From CAWAYH01 sp963786195 (GTDB taxonomy: Bacteria; Acidobacteriota; Vicinamibacteria; Vicinamibacterales; 2-12-FULL-66-21), in NCBI GenBank assembly GCA_963786195.1, contig CAWAYH010000009.1, positions 310,001-374,000 of the forward strand: DNA of 64,000 bases. Direction: 5' to 3'. Position numbers and translations under genes: made by a program. Of this stretch, positions 7,315 to 18,778 are shown in pieces (positions within the stretch are counted from its first letter, which is position 1; every line of letters starts with the position of its first letter). Below the pieces are notes generated by a model. The model had not been told where the DNA came from and searched no databases. It was given only the letters and a program-made list of their open reading frames with translations.

Positions 7315-8691
7315 ATGGCCGACACGAGCCCCGTCCGCATACTCGTCGCCGACGATCAGGCCGACATCCTGAACGCGCTGAAATTCCTGCTGTCGGACGA
7401 GGGGTATGAAGTCACGGACGCACGCTCTCCGAGTGAGGCCCTCGACAAACTCGAGGCGGCTGACTTCGATCTCGCCATCCTCGACCTCAACTACACGCGC
7501 GACACGACGTCGGGCCAGGAGGGTCTGGATCTGATGGAGCGCATCAAGGCGCTCGATCCAACGCTGCCGGTGCTGGTCGTGACGGCCTGGAGCAGCGTCG
7601 CCGGGGCCGTCGAAGCCATGCGCCGCGGGGCGCGCGACTACATCGAGAAGCCGTGGGACGACGAGCGGCTGCTGATGACGGTGCGGACGCAGATCGACCT
7701 GCGTCGCGCGCTGCGGCGAAGTCAGCGGCTGCAGGAGGCCAACACGCGGCTTCAGCGCGGCTCGACGCCGGTGTTCATCGGCGACTCGCCGTCGATCGCG
7801 GAGGTGCGACGCACGATCGAACGCGTGGCGCCGTCGGATGCGTCGGTGCTCATCACCGGCGAGCACGGCACGGGCAAGGAAGTGGTGGCAACCTGGCTGC
7901 ATGCGCTGTCGGATCGGAAGACGCGGCCGCTCGTCACCATGAACGCGGGCGGGCTCGCCGAAGGCATCGCCGAGAGCGAGCTGTTCGGCCACGTGAAGGG
8001 CGCGTTCACCGACGCGCGGTTCGATCGCATCGGCTGTTTCGAGCTGGCGGACGAGGGCACGCTCTTCCTGGACGAGATCGCCAACATGCCCGTGCGCCTC
8101 CAGGCGAAGCTGTTGCGCGTGCTGCAGACCGGCGAAGTCCAGCGGGTCGGCTCCTCACGGTTGCGATACGTCAACGTCCGCATGTTGTCGGCAACGAATG
8201 CGGACTTGTCAGAAGAGATCGAGGCGGGCCGGTTCCGCGAGGATCTGCTCTACCGCCTCAACACGGTCGTGATCCATCTGGCGCCGCTCACCGAACGCCC
8301 GCAGGACATCGAGCCCCTGGCCGCGCACTTTCTCGCCCACTACGCGACACGGTACCGGAAGCCGCTCGCCGGCTTCGAGGTCGACGCGCGCGCCGCGCTC
8401 CTGGCGCACCGCTGGCCGGGGAACGTCCGCGAGCTGGCGCACAGCGTCGAGCGCGCGGTATTGATGGCCGATCCAGCGGCGACCTCGATATCGGGCCGCC
8501 ATCTCGGTCTGCACACGTTGCGCGCCAGCGAGCGGCCCGGCGAGCCGATGTCGCTCGAGGATGCCGAGCGTGTGTTCATCGAAAAAGTGCTCGCGCGCCA
8601 CGGCGGCGACGTCCGGCTCGCGGCCGAGCAGCTCGGCATGAGCCGCAGCGCGCTCTATCGACGATTGCAGCAATATGGCGTCCGCGAGTAA
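7315..8691 (+). CDS. NtrC-type sigma54-dependent response regulator
   Basis: This 458-residue regulator has a receiver (residues 1-125; Asp in ILDLNYTRDTTSG, VTAWS, EKPWDD), an AAA+ sigma54 activator domain (about 150-375) and a Fis-type helix-turn-helix at the C-terminus (AAEQLGMSRSALYRRLQQYG). Walker A is GEHGTGKE, Walker B is LFLDEIANM, and the sigma54-contact loop reads GAFTDA rather than the textbook GAFTGA, a known natural variant. It should activate sigma54 promoters after phosphorylation, most likely by the kinase whose gene overlaps its 3' end by 17 bases. Confidence 0.95.
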   Translation: MADTSPVRILVADDQADILNALKFLLSDEGYEVTDARSPSEALDKLEAADFDLAILDLNYTRDTTSGQEGLDLMERIKALDPTLPVLVVTAWSSVAGAVEAMRRGARDYIEKPWDDERLLMTVRTQIDLRRALRRSQRLQEANTRLQRGSTPVFIGDSPSIAEVRRTIERVAPSDASVLITGEHGTGKEVVATWLHALSDRKTRPLVTMNAGGLAEGIAESELFGHVKGAFTDARFDRIGCFELADEGTLFLDEIANMPVRLQAKLLRVLQTGEVQRVGSSRLRYVNVRMLSATNADLSEEIEAGRFREDLLYRLNTVVIHLAPLTERPQDIEPLAAHFLAHYATRYRKPLAGFEVDARAALLAHRWPGNVRELAHSVERAVLMADPAATSISGRHLGLHTLRASERPGEPMSLEDAERVFIEKVLARHGGDVRLAAEQLGMSRSALYRRLQQYGVRE

Positions 8692-10033
8692 CCGACCGCC
8701 GTCACCGCCTGGGCGCTCGACCCACGCGTACCGCAGCCTCGAGCACATGGTGGTCCTCCTCGTGATCGTCGCCGGACTGCCGGCGGCGCTGGCGCTTCTC
8801 TATTTCACGTGGGGGCAGAACTACAGCTTCGAGGTTCGCTGGACGCTCGCCACCGTCGTCGCGGTGGTCTGGATCGGTTGCGCGGCGCTCGCGTTTCAGA
8901 TGGTCACGCGCGCGCTGTACCTGCAGGCAAACCTGCTCGGCGCGCTGCGTGAGGGCGACTATTCGATCCGTGGCGCGAGCGCCCGTCCGGGCAGCTCGGT
9001 CGATCTCGTCATGAACGAGATCAACGCGCTCGGCGATACGCTGCAGCGCCAGCGGACGGAGGCGGTTGAGTCGACCGCCCTGCTGACGAGCGTCATGGGC
9101 GCGATCGACGTCGCGGTGTTCGCGTTCGACATGGACGAGAAGCTGGTGCTCGCCAACCCGGCGGCCGAGCGGCTGTTCGGCAAGCGGGCCGCCGACATCC
9201 TCGGACGTCATGCGCGCGAGCTGCGGCTCGACAAATGCCTCGAGGGGAACACGCCGCGGCTGCTCGATCGGCCCTTCGGACCGGAAAGCGGGCGGCTCGA
9301 GCTGCGCCGGTCGACCTTCCGCCGCGACGGCAAGCCACATCATCTCCTGGTGTTCGCCGATCTCACCCGATCGCTCCGCGAGGAAGAACAACAGGCCTGG
9401 CAGCGCATCGTCCGCGTGCTCTCGCACGAGATCAACAACTCGCTCACGCCCATCAAGTCGATCGCGCACAGCATCAAGCGCATGATCTCGCGCGTCCCGG
9501 ACGTCCCGCGCGCGGCGGAGATCCAGGATGGCCTCAACCTCATCGAGACACGATCGGGATCGCTGGGACGTTTCCTGCGTGCGTATGCCCAGCTCGCGCG
9601 GTTGCCCAAGCCGCAGCAGCGCGCGATCCAGATCGCGCCGATCGCGCGCCGGATCGCCGAGCTCGAGAATAGACTGGCTGTTCTCGTGAAAGCCACCGAG
9701 GACGTCGAGATCAGCGCCGATCCGGATCAGATCGAGCAGCTGCTGATCAACATCGTCCGCAACGCCGTGGACGCGACGCTCGAGACGAGCGGCCGCGTCT
9801 GGATCGACTGGGAGAAAGACGACGGGGCGCTGCAGATCACCGTGGAGGACGAAGGTCCGGGGCTGCCGGACACCTCGAATCTGTTCGTACCCTTCTTCAC
9901 GACCAAGCCCAGCGGATCGGGCATCGGCCTCGCGCTGAGCCGCCAGATTGCGGAAGCCCATGGCGGCACGCTGGCGCTCGAGAATCGCGGCGAGGCGCGA
10001 GGCTGCCGCGCGATCCTCCGCCTCCCTCTTTGA
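8675..10033 (+). CDS. NtrY-like sensor histidine kinase
   Basis: The 452-residue kinase has two N-terminal membrane helices (about residues 26-46 and 57-77), a HAMP-like segment, a PAS domain (about 130-230: FAFDMDEKLVLANPAAERLFG), the phosphoacceptor H box VLSHEINNSLTPIKS (about 250-264), and a HATPase with NIVRNAVDA, VEDEGPGLP and GSGIGLALSRQIAEAHGG. The HEINN box is typical of NtrY kinases. It overlaps the NtrC-type regulator by 17 bases and is surely co-expressed with it; the two form a cognate pair. The divergent receiver-PP2C protein may be a second target. Confidence 0.93.
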   Translation: MASASNRPPSPPGRSTHAYRSLEHMVVLLVIVAGLPAALALLYFTWGQNYSFEVRWTLATVVAVVWIGCAALAFQMVTRALYLQANLLGALREGDYSIRGASARPGSSVDLVMNEINALGDTLQRQRTEAVESTALLTSVMGAIDVAVFAFDMDEKLVLANPAAERLFGKRAADILGRHARELRLDKCLEGNTPRLLDRPFGPESGRLELRRSTFRRDGKPHHLLVFADLTRSLREEEQQAWQRIVRVLSHEINNSLTPIKSIAHSIKRMISRVPDVPRAAEIQDGLNLIETRSGSLGRFLRAYAQLARLPKPQQRAIQIAPIARRIAELENRLAVLVKATEDVEISADPDQIEQLLINIVRNAVDATLETSGRVWIDWEKDDGALQITVEDEGPGLPDTSNLFVPFFTTKPSGSGIGLALSRQIAEAHGGTLALENRGEARGCRAILRLPL

Positions 10034-10039
10034 GACCAA

Positions 10040-10056
10040 ACCCCGCCCACCGGGGT
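10040..10056 (+). terminator. Possible terminator after the kinase gene
   Basis: ACCCCG and CGGGGT form a six-pair stem around a five-base loop, followed by CTAAATTTTG, which is only weakly T-rich. It sits six bases after the kinase stop and 14 bases before the next start. Confidence 0.35.
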
Positions 10057-10070
10057 CTAAATTTTGCACC

Positions 10071-11120
10071 ATGCTCGCGGGGCAGCTGATCACAAAATTG
10101 GAACTGTCGATCGCTGCCGTGGCTCTCACTCTGGCCGCGTCGGACTCCTCAGGTCAGACGAGAAGTACGCCTGGCTCCACGAAACCGCCGGACCCGCAGG
10201 CCGAGATCGTCCGGCTGCTCCAATCCAACGAGGAGCGCGAGCGCGCGTGGGGCGCGTGGCTCGCGGGACGCGACAACCTTCGCCATCTCATTCCAGAGGT
10301 TCGGCGGGTCGTCATCGAGAACTCGGCGCGCGGCGGCATCGGGCTCGGGACGACGGCAGCGCTGGACGCGTTGATTCAGATGAAAGCGAACGTCACGTCG
10401 GACTTCTTGTCGAATGTGAACCCCGACTATCCGGCGCAAGCCCTCATTCTCGCGTCGCACTCGGCCGAGGAGGCGGATGCGTTTCTGCTCGACGTCGTGA
10501 CCCAGGCCAAAGACCTGCCGTGGTACGCCGCGGCCAATCTTCTCCTCACTAGAGGCAAAGCAAGGCCTGCACTCGGCGAAGCAATTCTGAGAAACCTCAA
10601 GCTTGCGGTCACCGTGTACCTCGTGCGGAGTGGCGGTCTGCGCGGAGGTTCAGGCGGCGGACTGGGTATCGGCTGCGGATTTACAGGAATGGCTCCAGGC
10701 TTCCCGCCGCTGGCGGCCTACAAGCTGACGCCGTTTGCAACGCCTGGCGAGGTCGTCCTGGCAGACGGGCCGAAGCCCGTGTACTGCGCCCGTACGCTAT
10801 CGGAGGCGGGGCTGACGCCAGCCGGGAGCTTTCTGGAGATCGGCGGCCCGACCGCGGACGATCGGGTCACCTACCTGGCCAGGCTGGCCGGCAGACCGCC
10901 CGAAGATCTGCCCGTGCGTGGTGCCGAGAGTCATTCGATCCAACTGGACGCGGGCGTCGATCCCACCACCGAAGTCGAACGCATTCGCGCCGATGTGCAG
11001 CGCCGCATGAGCCTGCTGATCGCGGAGCTCGTGCGCCTGGGGGCCCTAACAGAGTCCGCCGCGCGGATTCAGCCGCCAGTCGACATCACCATCGAGGATC
11101 TGCGCGGCGAAAAGAACTGA
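10071..11120 (+). CDS. Secreted protein of unknown function
   Basis: The 349-residue product begins with a signal peptide (hydrophobic core ELSIAAVALTLAASDSSG). The mature part is mostly helical and HEAT-like (LLQSNEERERAWGAWLAGRDN, then EEADAFLLDVVTQAKDLPW), interrupted by a glycine-rich patch GGLRGGSGGGLGIGCGF and followed by a C-terminal helical domain. I recognise no catalytic motif. The frame is open back to 9948 inside the kinase gene, but the ATG at 10071 gives a proper signal peptide. It faces the DinB gene end to end. Confidence 0.65.
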   Translation: MLAGQLITKLELSIAAVALTLAASDSSGQTRSTPGSTKPPDPQAEIVRLLQSNEERERAWGAWLAGRDNLRHLIPEVRRVVIENSARGGIGLGTTAALDALIQMKANVTSDFLSNVNPDYPAQALILASHSAEEADAFLLDVVTQAKDLPWYAAANLLLTRGKARPALGEAILRNLKLAVTVYLVRSGGLRGGSGGGLGIGCGFTGMAPGFPPLAAYKLTPFATPGEVVLADGPKPVYCARTLSEAGLTPAGSFLEIGGPTADDRVTYLARLAGRPPEDLPVRGAESHSIQLDAGVDPTTEVERIRADVQRRMSLLIAELVRLGALTESAARIQPPVDITIEDLRGEKN

Positions 11121-11140
11121 CGTCGTCTTCCTGCCGATGA

Positions 11141-11686
11141 TCAGCGGCTCGCCGGCGGAACGATCCCGTTCATCCTCAAGTACACGACGATCTGACCGTA
11201 GTGATCGGACGCGTGCCACACCGCCAGCGTCGTGATGCCCAGCCGGGTACTCGATCCTCCGTAGCGCCCGCTGACGGGATCGAGCGCGTTGGCAGGCGTC
11301 AGGCCATTCAACACGCCCTGGGCGTAATCGAACGATTCACGAAGGTAGCGGACCAGCTCCTCTTTCGTCTTCGCGGGTGACGGCCCGCCGGTCTCGCAGT
11401 TCGGGGGCGGCGTCTTGCCTTCGATCTGGTTGAAGAACGCATAGTTCGCGCAGGCGACGTGCTTCACCTGCTCGGCGAACGTGCGAACGGTCTCGAACGC
11501 GCCCTCCTTCGGCACGAACGCATACTTCTCGGCAGGCATCGCCTCGGCGGCGGATACGAACGACTGCTCGATCATCCGCCACCACTGATCGATGGTCGAC
11601 GCCATGGTGGCGGGTGGAGTGGCGCGCGCAGGCTCCTGTGCCAGGCCCGGAATCAGGTTGAGCACGATCAGCATGACTAGTGGCAT
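11141..11686 (-). CDS. Secreted DinB-like protein
   Basis: This 181-residue protein has a signal peptide (PLVMLIVLNLIPGLAQEP) and a DinB/YfiT four-helix bundle. The three metal-ligand His positions are visible: VKHVACANYAF, then WHASDHYGQIVVYLRMNG near the C-terminus. DinB proteins bind a divalent metal and include thiol-dependent transferases; the substrate here is unknown. An upstream extension to 11734 would disrupt the signal peptide, so I start at 11686. It is divergent from the small membrane protein gene. Confidence 0.85.
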   Translation of the reverse strand: MPLVMLIVLNLIPGLAQEPARATPPATMASTIDQWWRMIEQSFVSAAEAMPAEKYAFVPKEGAFETVRTFAEQVKHVACANYAFFNQIEGKTPPPNCETGGPSPAKTKEELVRYLRESFDYAQGVLNGLTPANALDPVSGRYGGSSTRLGITTLAVWHASDHYGQIVVYLRMNGIVPPASR

Positions 11687-11717
11687 AGTGTCCTCAGTAC
11701 CAGAGAGAGTTCGAGCA

Positions 11718-12056
11718 TTGTACGAGCACCACAAGAGTCCCGTGCTGAGCCGGCCGGAGTTCCTGCGTCGCGCCCTGGGGCACCTGCTGCTCGGGATTGT
11801 GGCGGTCCTGTCGTCGGTCTTTGCCGGAATGGTCGGGTATCACCTCGTCGCCGACCTGTCATGGCTCGACGCGTTCCTCAATGCGTCGATGATCCTCGGC
11901 GGCATGGGCCCGGTCGATGCCATGCCGTCGCCCGCCGCCAAGCTGTTCGCCGCGTTCTACGCGCTGTACAGCGGCCTGTTCTTCGTGGCGCTCATGGGAC
12001 TGATCCTGGCGCCGTGGATGCATAGGCTGCTCCACAAACTCCACGCGGAGAAATAG
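11718..12056 (+). CDS. Small membrane protein with two helices
   Basis: From a TTG at 11718 this gives 112 residues: SRPEFLRRALGHLLLGIVAV (first helix), then DLSWLDAFLNASMILGGMGP, a hydrophobic re-entrant-like segment, then AAFYALYSGLFFVALMGLIL and a basic His-rich end. Similar short membrane proteins with an LNASMILGGMGP motif are common in bacteria and resemble pore modules of ion channels, but no filter sequence is clear. The start is uncertain: the frame is open to 11592 but would then run through the divergent DinB gene. Confidence 0.6.
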   Translation: MYEHHKSPVLSRPEFLRRALGHLLLGIVAVLSSVFAGMVGYHLVADLSWLDAFLNASMILGGMGPVDAMPSPAAKLFAAFYALYSGLFFVALMGLILAPWMHRLLHKLHAEK

Positions 12057-12084
12057 AGCGTCGCGTGATCCGCGGAATCCGCGT

Positions 12085-13833
12085 CTACCGGGGAGTCAGC
12101 ACCTTTCCCGGCAGCGCCTTCGTCAGCTTCCCGGCGTCCATGACGGCGACGCCGTTGACGAAGACGAACGGAATCCCCTTTGGATACTGATGCGGCTGCG
12201 TGAAGGTCGCGAGATCCTCGATCGTGTCGTCGAACATCACGAGATCCGCCCAGTACCCGACGCGAATCCAGCCGCGATCGGCCAGGCCCATGATCTGCGC
12301 CGGCAGCGACGTCATCGATCGGATGGCAAACGGCAGGCTGATGATCTTGCGATCCATCGCGTAGCGCCGGATCTTGCGCGGCATCGTGCCGTAGAAGCGG
12401 GCGTGCGGGACACCCTCGCCGAGCTCGACGGTGTCGCCGTCCGTGCAGACGGCGGTGAACTCCTGCTGCATGATGTGCTCGATGTCGATCTCGGACAACG
12501 AGTACCCACGCATGCGGGCGCCGCCGGCCCGCGCGGAGCCGTTCCTCTGGATCCAGATGGCGGCGTCGACCGGTGACACACCGCGGTCCCTGGCAATCCA
12601 GTCGAGGCTCTTCTCGACGTACTTCTTGTCCGGGAACTCGTAGACGACGATGCGGGTGGCGCCGCCGCGACGGGTGATCTCATGGGCGATGTCGCGGCGG
12701 ACTTTTTCCGCGTCGGCCGGGTTGTCGAGCCGCCGTTCGAGCTGCGCCTTGACGTCGACGACACCGCCGCCTCGTCCACCCTCGCCCAGCTGGCCGCCTA
12801 CTTCGGCTCCCGGCGGCGCCAGCGCCCACATCGGAATCAGCACCGTCGATCCGTCGCTGCCCGACGTGTCGTACGGATACTGATCGGCGTAGACCTCGAG
12901 TCCTTCGTCGCGTGCTTCCTGGATCAGGCGCGTCGCGGCGTGGCTCGAGCCCCAGAAGTCCGCTCCCTTGGCCTTGAGATGCGAGGCGACGACGCGCACG
13001 CCGGTCTCGCGTCCGATCGCAATCGTTTCCTTGACGGCGTCGAGCAGGTCGACGTACGGCGTCGGATCCGATCGCACGTGCCACATCGGGTCGCGGCCTT
13101 CGCTGCGCTCGTGGCTGATGTAGAAGCCGTTGAACTTCCTGACCGGCCGGGTGATCTCGATCACCTCTCGGGGTTCGCTGAACCGTCCCGGCACGTACTC
13201 GAGCCCGGTGCTCAGTCCGTAGGCGCCATCCTTCATCCCTTCCTCGACGAGCGCCTGCATCGCCTTGATGTCCGCATCGGTCGCGACCTGATTCGATCGC
13301 TGCCCCATCACTCGTGTCCGGACGGCGCCGTGGCCGACCATCAGTGCCGCATTGGATCCGATGCCCTGCTTCTCGTAGCGCGTTTTCTGATCGCGGATGG
13401 GCCAGGGCGACCGGCCGTCCTGGTTCACCACCGAGAGGGTGATGCCCTGCGCGACCATGTTGAGGTTGTAGCGAAGGTTCATGTCGCCCAGCCCGCGATC
13501 GCTGTGCGAGTGGATGTCGATGAAGCCCGGCGCGAGGTAGCGCCCGTTCGCGTCGATCGTCCGTCCCGCGCTCGCGGCCGTGAGATCGCCGATCGCCGCG
13601 ATCCGTCCATCCTTGACGGCGACGTCGGCGTAGAACCACGGGTTGCCGGATCCATCGAGCACGCGCGCGTGCCGGATGAGGAGATCGTAGGGTGATCCTT
13701 GTCGCCGCTCGGCGGCTCGGGGGCTCGGAAGTTCGGGGGCTCGGCGCCTCGGAGTGCGGCCATCGGGAGAACCTCGAAGCGTGGTTGCGAAAACGAGCAG
13801 AAGCACGCCGAGGGTCAAAGATCGTCGGAGCAT
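12085..13833 (-). CDS. Secreted N-acyl-D-amino-acid deacylase (amidohydrolase)
   Basis: The 582-residue enzyme carries a signal peptide (SLTLGVLLLVFATTLRG) and an amidohydrolase-superfamily domain of the D-aminoacylase type: YDLLIRHARVLDGSGNPWF, metal motif APGFIDIHSHSD near residue 100, GLSTGLEYVPGRFSEP, HLKAKG, and a late DLVMFDDTIEDLATF strand with the hydrolase tail. It should hydrolyse N-acyl-D-amino acids or similar amides in the periplasm, as in peptidoglycan or D-amino-acid salvage. A short Pro/Arg-rich linker follows the signal peptide. It is divergent from hemL with about 108 bases between. Confidence 0.9.
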   Translation of the reverse strand: MLRRSLTLGVLLLVFATTLRGSPDGRTPRRRAPELPSPRAAERRQGSPYDLLIRHARVLDGSGNPWFYADVAVKDGRIAAIGDLTAASAGRTIDANGRYLAPGFIDIHSHSDRGLGDMNLRYNLNMVAQGITLSVVNQDGRSPWPIRDQKTRYEKQGIGSNAALMVGHGAVRTRVMGQRSNQVATDADIKAMQALVEEGMKDGAYGLSTGLEYVPGRFSEPREVIEITRPVRKFNGFYISHERSEGRDPMWHVRSDPTPYVDLLDAVKETIAIGRETGVRVVASHLKAKGADFWGSSHAATRLIQEARDEGLEVYADQYPYDTSGSDGSTVLIPMWALAPPGAEVGGQLGEGGRGGGVVDVKAQLERRLDNPADAEKVRRDIAHEITRRGGATRIVVYEFPDKKYVEKSLDWIARDRGVSPVDAAIWIQRNGSARAGGARMRGYSLSEIDIEHIMQQEFTAVCTDGDTVELGEGVPHARFYGTMPRKIRRYAMDRKIISLPFAIRSMTSLPAQIMGLADRGWIRVGYWADLVMFDDTIEDLATFTQPHQYPKGIPFVFVNGVAVMDAGKLTKALPGKVLTPR

Positions 13834-13941
13834 GGGTGATGTGTTACCACGAAACCGATCTCATTCCCAATTGCGCGTCGGCGGCACCGAGTTCCCGAAC
13901 CTCCGAGCTCCCCGACCCCCGGCCCGTGCTATCTTCGCCAG

Positions 13942-15240
<1,299 letters not shown>

Positions 15241-16143
15241 TCACCGAATGTCAGGCGGCGTGTCCATCCGGACTCGCAGGATGGTGCCCGCCGGCAGCGT
15301 GACGTCCTTGCCCTCGGTGGCGACCATCGTGCCGCCGCCGCCAATCAGCACGCCGATCAGCGCACCCTTCACCCCGCCGATGATGCCGCCGATGATGGCG
15401 CCGACGGCCGAGCCCGCGCCGATCCGGCCGACTTCACCCCTCAGGCCTTCGCTCTCGATCGCCTGCGTCACGGTGCCACGCATGGGATAGTTCCGGCCCC
15501 GGACCGTGATCTGATCGAAGGCCACCGTCAGGCTGCCCTTGCGATCCGTGCGCGACGCCCGGTTCACGGAAGAAATGATGCCGCGCATCACCGAGCCGGC
15601 CGGGATGATGACCCGATCGCCCTCGTACAAATCGACGATGGTCGTCGCCTCGAAGCGATCCTCGACCTGCGCGTAATCGGAGCTCAGCTCGGACTGGATA
15701 CGCACGTCGATTTCGGTGCCGACGGGGATGCCGCCAGTGCGTGTGGGGCGCGGACGCTCGTCAGACCGCGGACGATCGTCATACGCGGTGCCACCGCGCG
15801 AGGACGGCTGCTCGCCGCGGGCCTGCGAGCGCAGATCCTGCAGCCGGGTCCGAAGGTCGGCGTACTCGGTCCGGCTGACCGAACCCTCCTTGCGGAGCTT
15901 GACTTTGAGGTAAATCGCCTCGTCGCGAAGCTCGTCCAGCTGCTCCTGGAGGCGGCCGGCCGTGACGGCATCCGTATTCCTCAGACGCGTGATGTCGGTG
16001 CCGATCTGGTAGACCTCGTCCTGAAGTCGCTGAATATCGGTGCTGCTCGTGGTCGTCTGCGCGCTCGCGCTGGTGCCGACGACCAGCGCGCCTGCGAGCA
16101 GAACAATGGTCACAGTTCGCCTGGCGGTCATCATGTTGATCAT
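15241..16143 (-). CDS. Secreted coiled-coil/glycine-zipper protein
   Basis: The 300-residue protein has a signal peptide (TVTIVLLAGALVVGTSASAQ), a coiled-coil region of about 80 residues (DIQRLQDEVYQIGTDITRLR), a charged Arg/Asp/Pro-rich linker, and a C-terminal beta domain (IPVGTEIDVRIQSELSSDYA, then GDRVIIPAGSVMRGIISSV) followed by a glycine zipper (AGSAVGAIIGGIIGGVKGAL). The beta segment resembles the TrbI/VirB10-like or LPS-export-like barrel often found in such proteins. It is probably envelope-associated with unknown function. The ATG at 16143 has GAGGA eight bases upstream, so the longer frame to 16221 is rejected. Confidence 0.7.
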   Translation of the reverse strand: MINMMTARRTVTIVLLAGALVVGTSASAQTTTSSTDIQRLQDEVYQIGTDITRLRNTDAVTAGRLQEQLDELRDEAIYLKVKLRKEGSVSRTEYADLRTRLQDLRSQARGEQPSSRGGTAYDDRPRSDERPRPTRTGGIPVGTEIDVRIQSELSSDYAQVEDRFEATTIVDLYEGDRVIIPAGSVMRGIISSVNRASRTDRKGSLTVAFDQITVRGRNYPMRGTVTQAIESEGLRGEVGRIGAGSAVGAIIGGIIGGVKGALIGVLIGGGGTMVATEGKDVTLPAGTILRVRMDTPPDIR

Positions 16144-16270
16144 CGTGATCGTCCTCAACTGGATCTCTCCCAACACGGGATCACTGCAAGATTGAAACCT
16201 CTCCATTGTCTGTATCGGCACAGCAGGGTCTGTACGTCAGCCGTACGCGTCGAATTGCTGGAACCCTGTT

Positions 16271-17524
<1,254 letters not shown>

Positions 17525-17582
17525 CGGAGGAGGCGGAGGGCGCGGAGGAGAGAAACACGGAGACACGGGGACGCGGAGGAAC
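17525..17582 (+). repeat. GGAGG/ACACGGAG repeat, left arm of pair 3
   Basis: It reads CGGAGGAGGCGGAGGGCGCG, then GAGGAGAGAAACACGGAGAC, then ACGGGGACGCGGAGGAAC. It begins directly after the ispG stop. The inverted partner at 18586-18643 is about 90% identical. Confidence 0.85.
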
Positions 17583-17599
17583 CTTAGGCTGAAGATCTA

Positions 17600-18778
17600 A
17601 TGCTTCTCCTGCTCGCCCTTCTGCTTGCCGGCCTCGGCCTGGCGGTCCAGCCGCCGCAATCGTTTGATGCCGAGCACGCGAGAGTCGCAAGAGCCAACCC
17701 TGATTGGGTGGGCCTCACCGCGTCTCTTCCACAGCCCGCTCGCTTCCGCCCGGGCCAAATCATCCCGTTGACGCTCGAATTCACGACTCGAGATGCAGAC
17801 GCGCCATGCGTCATCAATACCGCCAGCTACGATCGGTCCGGCCGCCTGCGAATCGATCGAATCATCGTCGATCGCCAGGCCGAGATCGTCGACCCGCTGG
17901 GCGACTACTTCGGGCGAGCTTTCGGGTTCATCGGCGGTGGACTATCGAGTCAATGGCCCTGGAAGAATGGCGCCTATCACATCGAGCTGGATCTGAACGA
18001 GTGGGTCACGTTCACACGACCAGGGCGGTATCGGCTCTCCATTTACTCGGGCCGCCTGCAGAAGAGCTTCGATCAACCAGATCGACTCGCGTCGTGCCCG
18101 CCGGTGACATCAAACGTCGTCGATCTCGAAATTGTTGCGAGCGATCCTGCATGGTCGAAGGCGGCGATGCAGGCTGCACTCGATGAGCTCAAAGGGGCGC
18201 CTGGAGGCGAGGGTGCCCGCGATGCCGCGCGCACGCTGCGCTTTCTCGGCACGCCGGAGGCCGCGCAGACGATGGTCGACCTGCTCGCGCGCCGGCCCGA
18301 TCCTCAAGTCGCGTGGGAGCTAAGAGCGGGCCTGTATTCGACGCCGCACCGGCAGCTTGCGATCGCCGTCATGGAGAGCTTCCTCGACCGCAAGGAACCG
18401 AAGGAGGACAACGAGTTCCTGAGGACGGTTGCGCTGCTGCGGCTCTGGGCCGACGAGGGAACGACGTTCGATCGCTTGGACCAGGGCCGAATGCAACGAT
18501 TGAGGGCGCTTGAGAACCGTTACATCGATCGTCGCAATGCGGGTAGGAGGGAGCTCGTCGCTATTTTCACCACGGACTGCCAAGTGTTTCTCCGCGTCCC
18601 CGTGTCTCCGTGTGGAATTCCTCCGCGCCCTCCGCCCCCTCCGTTACCCGCGACGAGACGGATTTCGCCTTTCGCAATTTGCCCAAGCGTTTCGACCACG
18701 AATTCCTTCTCTCGTGCCCGTACTCGGGCCTTCAGATCGTCGAGGGAATCGCCCTGGAACACCGGCACCCTGCACTGA
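17600..18778 (+). CDS. Secreted/membrane hypothetical protein with repeat-derived C-terminus
   Basis: The 392-codon frame begins with a hydrophobic signal (LLLLALLLAGLGLAVQ), followed by a beta-rich domain (RFRPGQIIPLTLEFTTRDAD; FTRPGRYRLSIYSGRLQKSF) and a helical HEAT-like part (DAARTLRFLGTPEAAQTMVD; VMESFLDRKEPKEDNEFLRT). Normal protein-like sequence stops near residue 328. From about 18575 the frame reads into the right GGAGG-type arm (Pro-rich PPRPPPPPLP) and then antisense to purN until a stop at 18778. The original C-terminus was therefore probably lost. The gene lies exactly between two inverted repeat arms. Function unknown. Confidence 0.6.
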   Translation: MLLLLALLLAGLGLAVQPPQSFDAEHARVARANPDWVGLTASLPQPARFRPGQIIPLTLEFTTRDADAPCVINTASYDRSGRLRIDRIIVDRQAEIVDPLGDYFGRAFGFIGGGLSSQWPWKNGAYHIELDLNEWVTFTRPGRYRLSIYSGRLQKSFDQPDRLASCPPVTSNVVDLEIVASDPAWSKAAMQAALDELKGAPGGEGARDAARTLRFLGTPEAAQTMVDLLARRPDPQVAWELRAGLYSTPHRQLAIAVMESFLDRKEPKEDNEFLRTVALLRLWADEGTTFDRLDQGRMQRLRALENRYIDRRNAGRRELVAIFTTDCQVFLRVPVSPCGIPPRPPPPPLPATRRISPFAICPSVSTTNSFSRARTRAFRSSRESPWNTGTLH

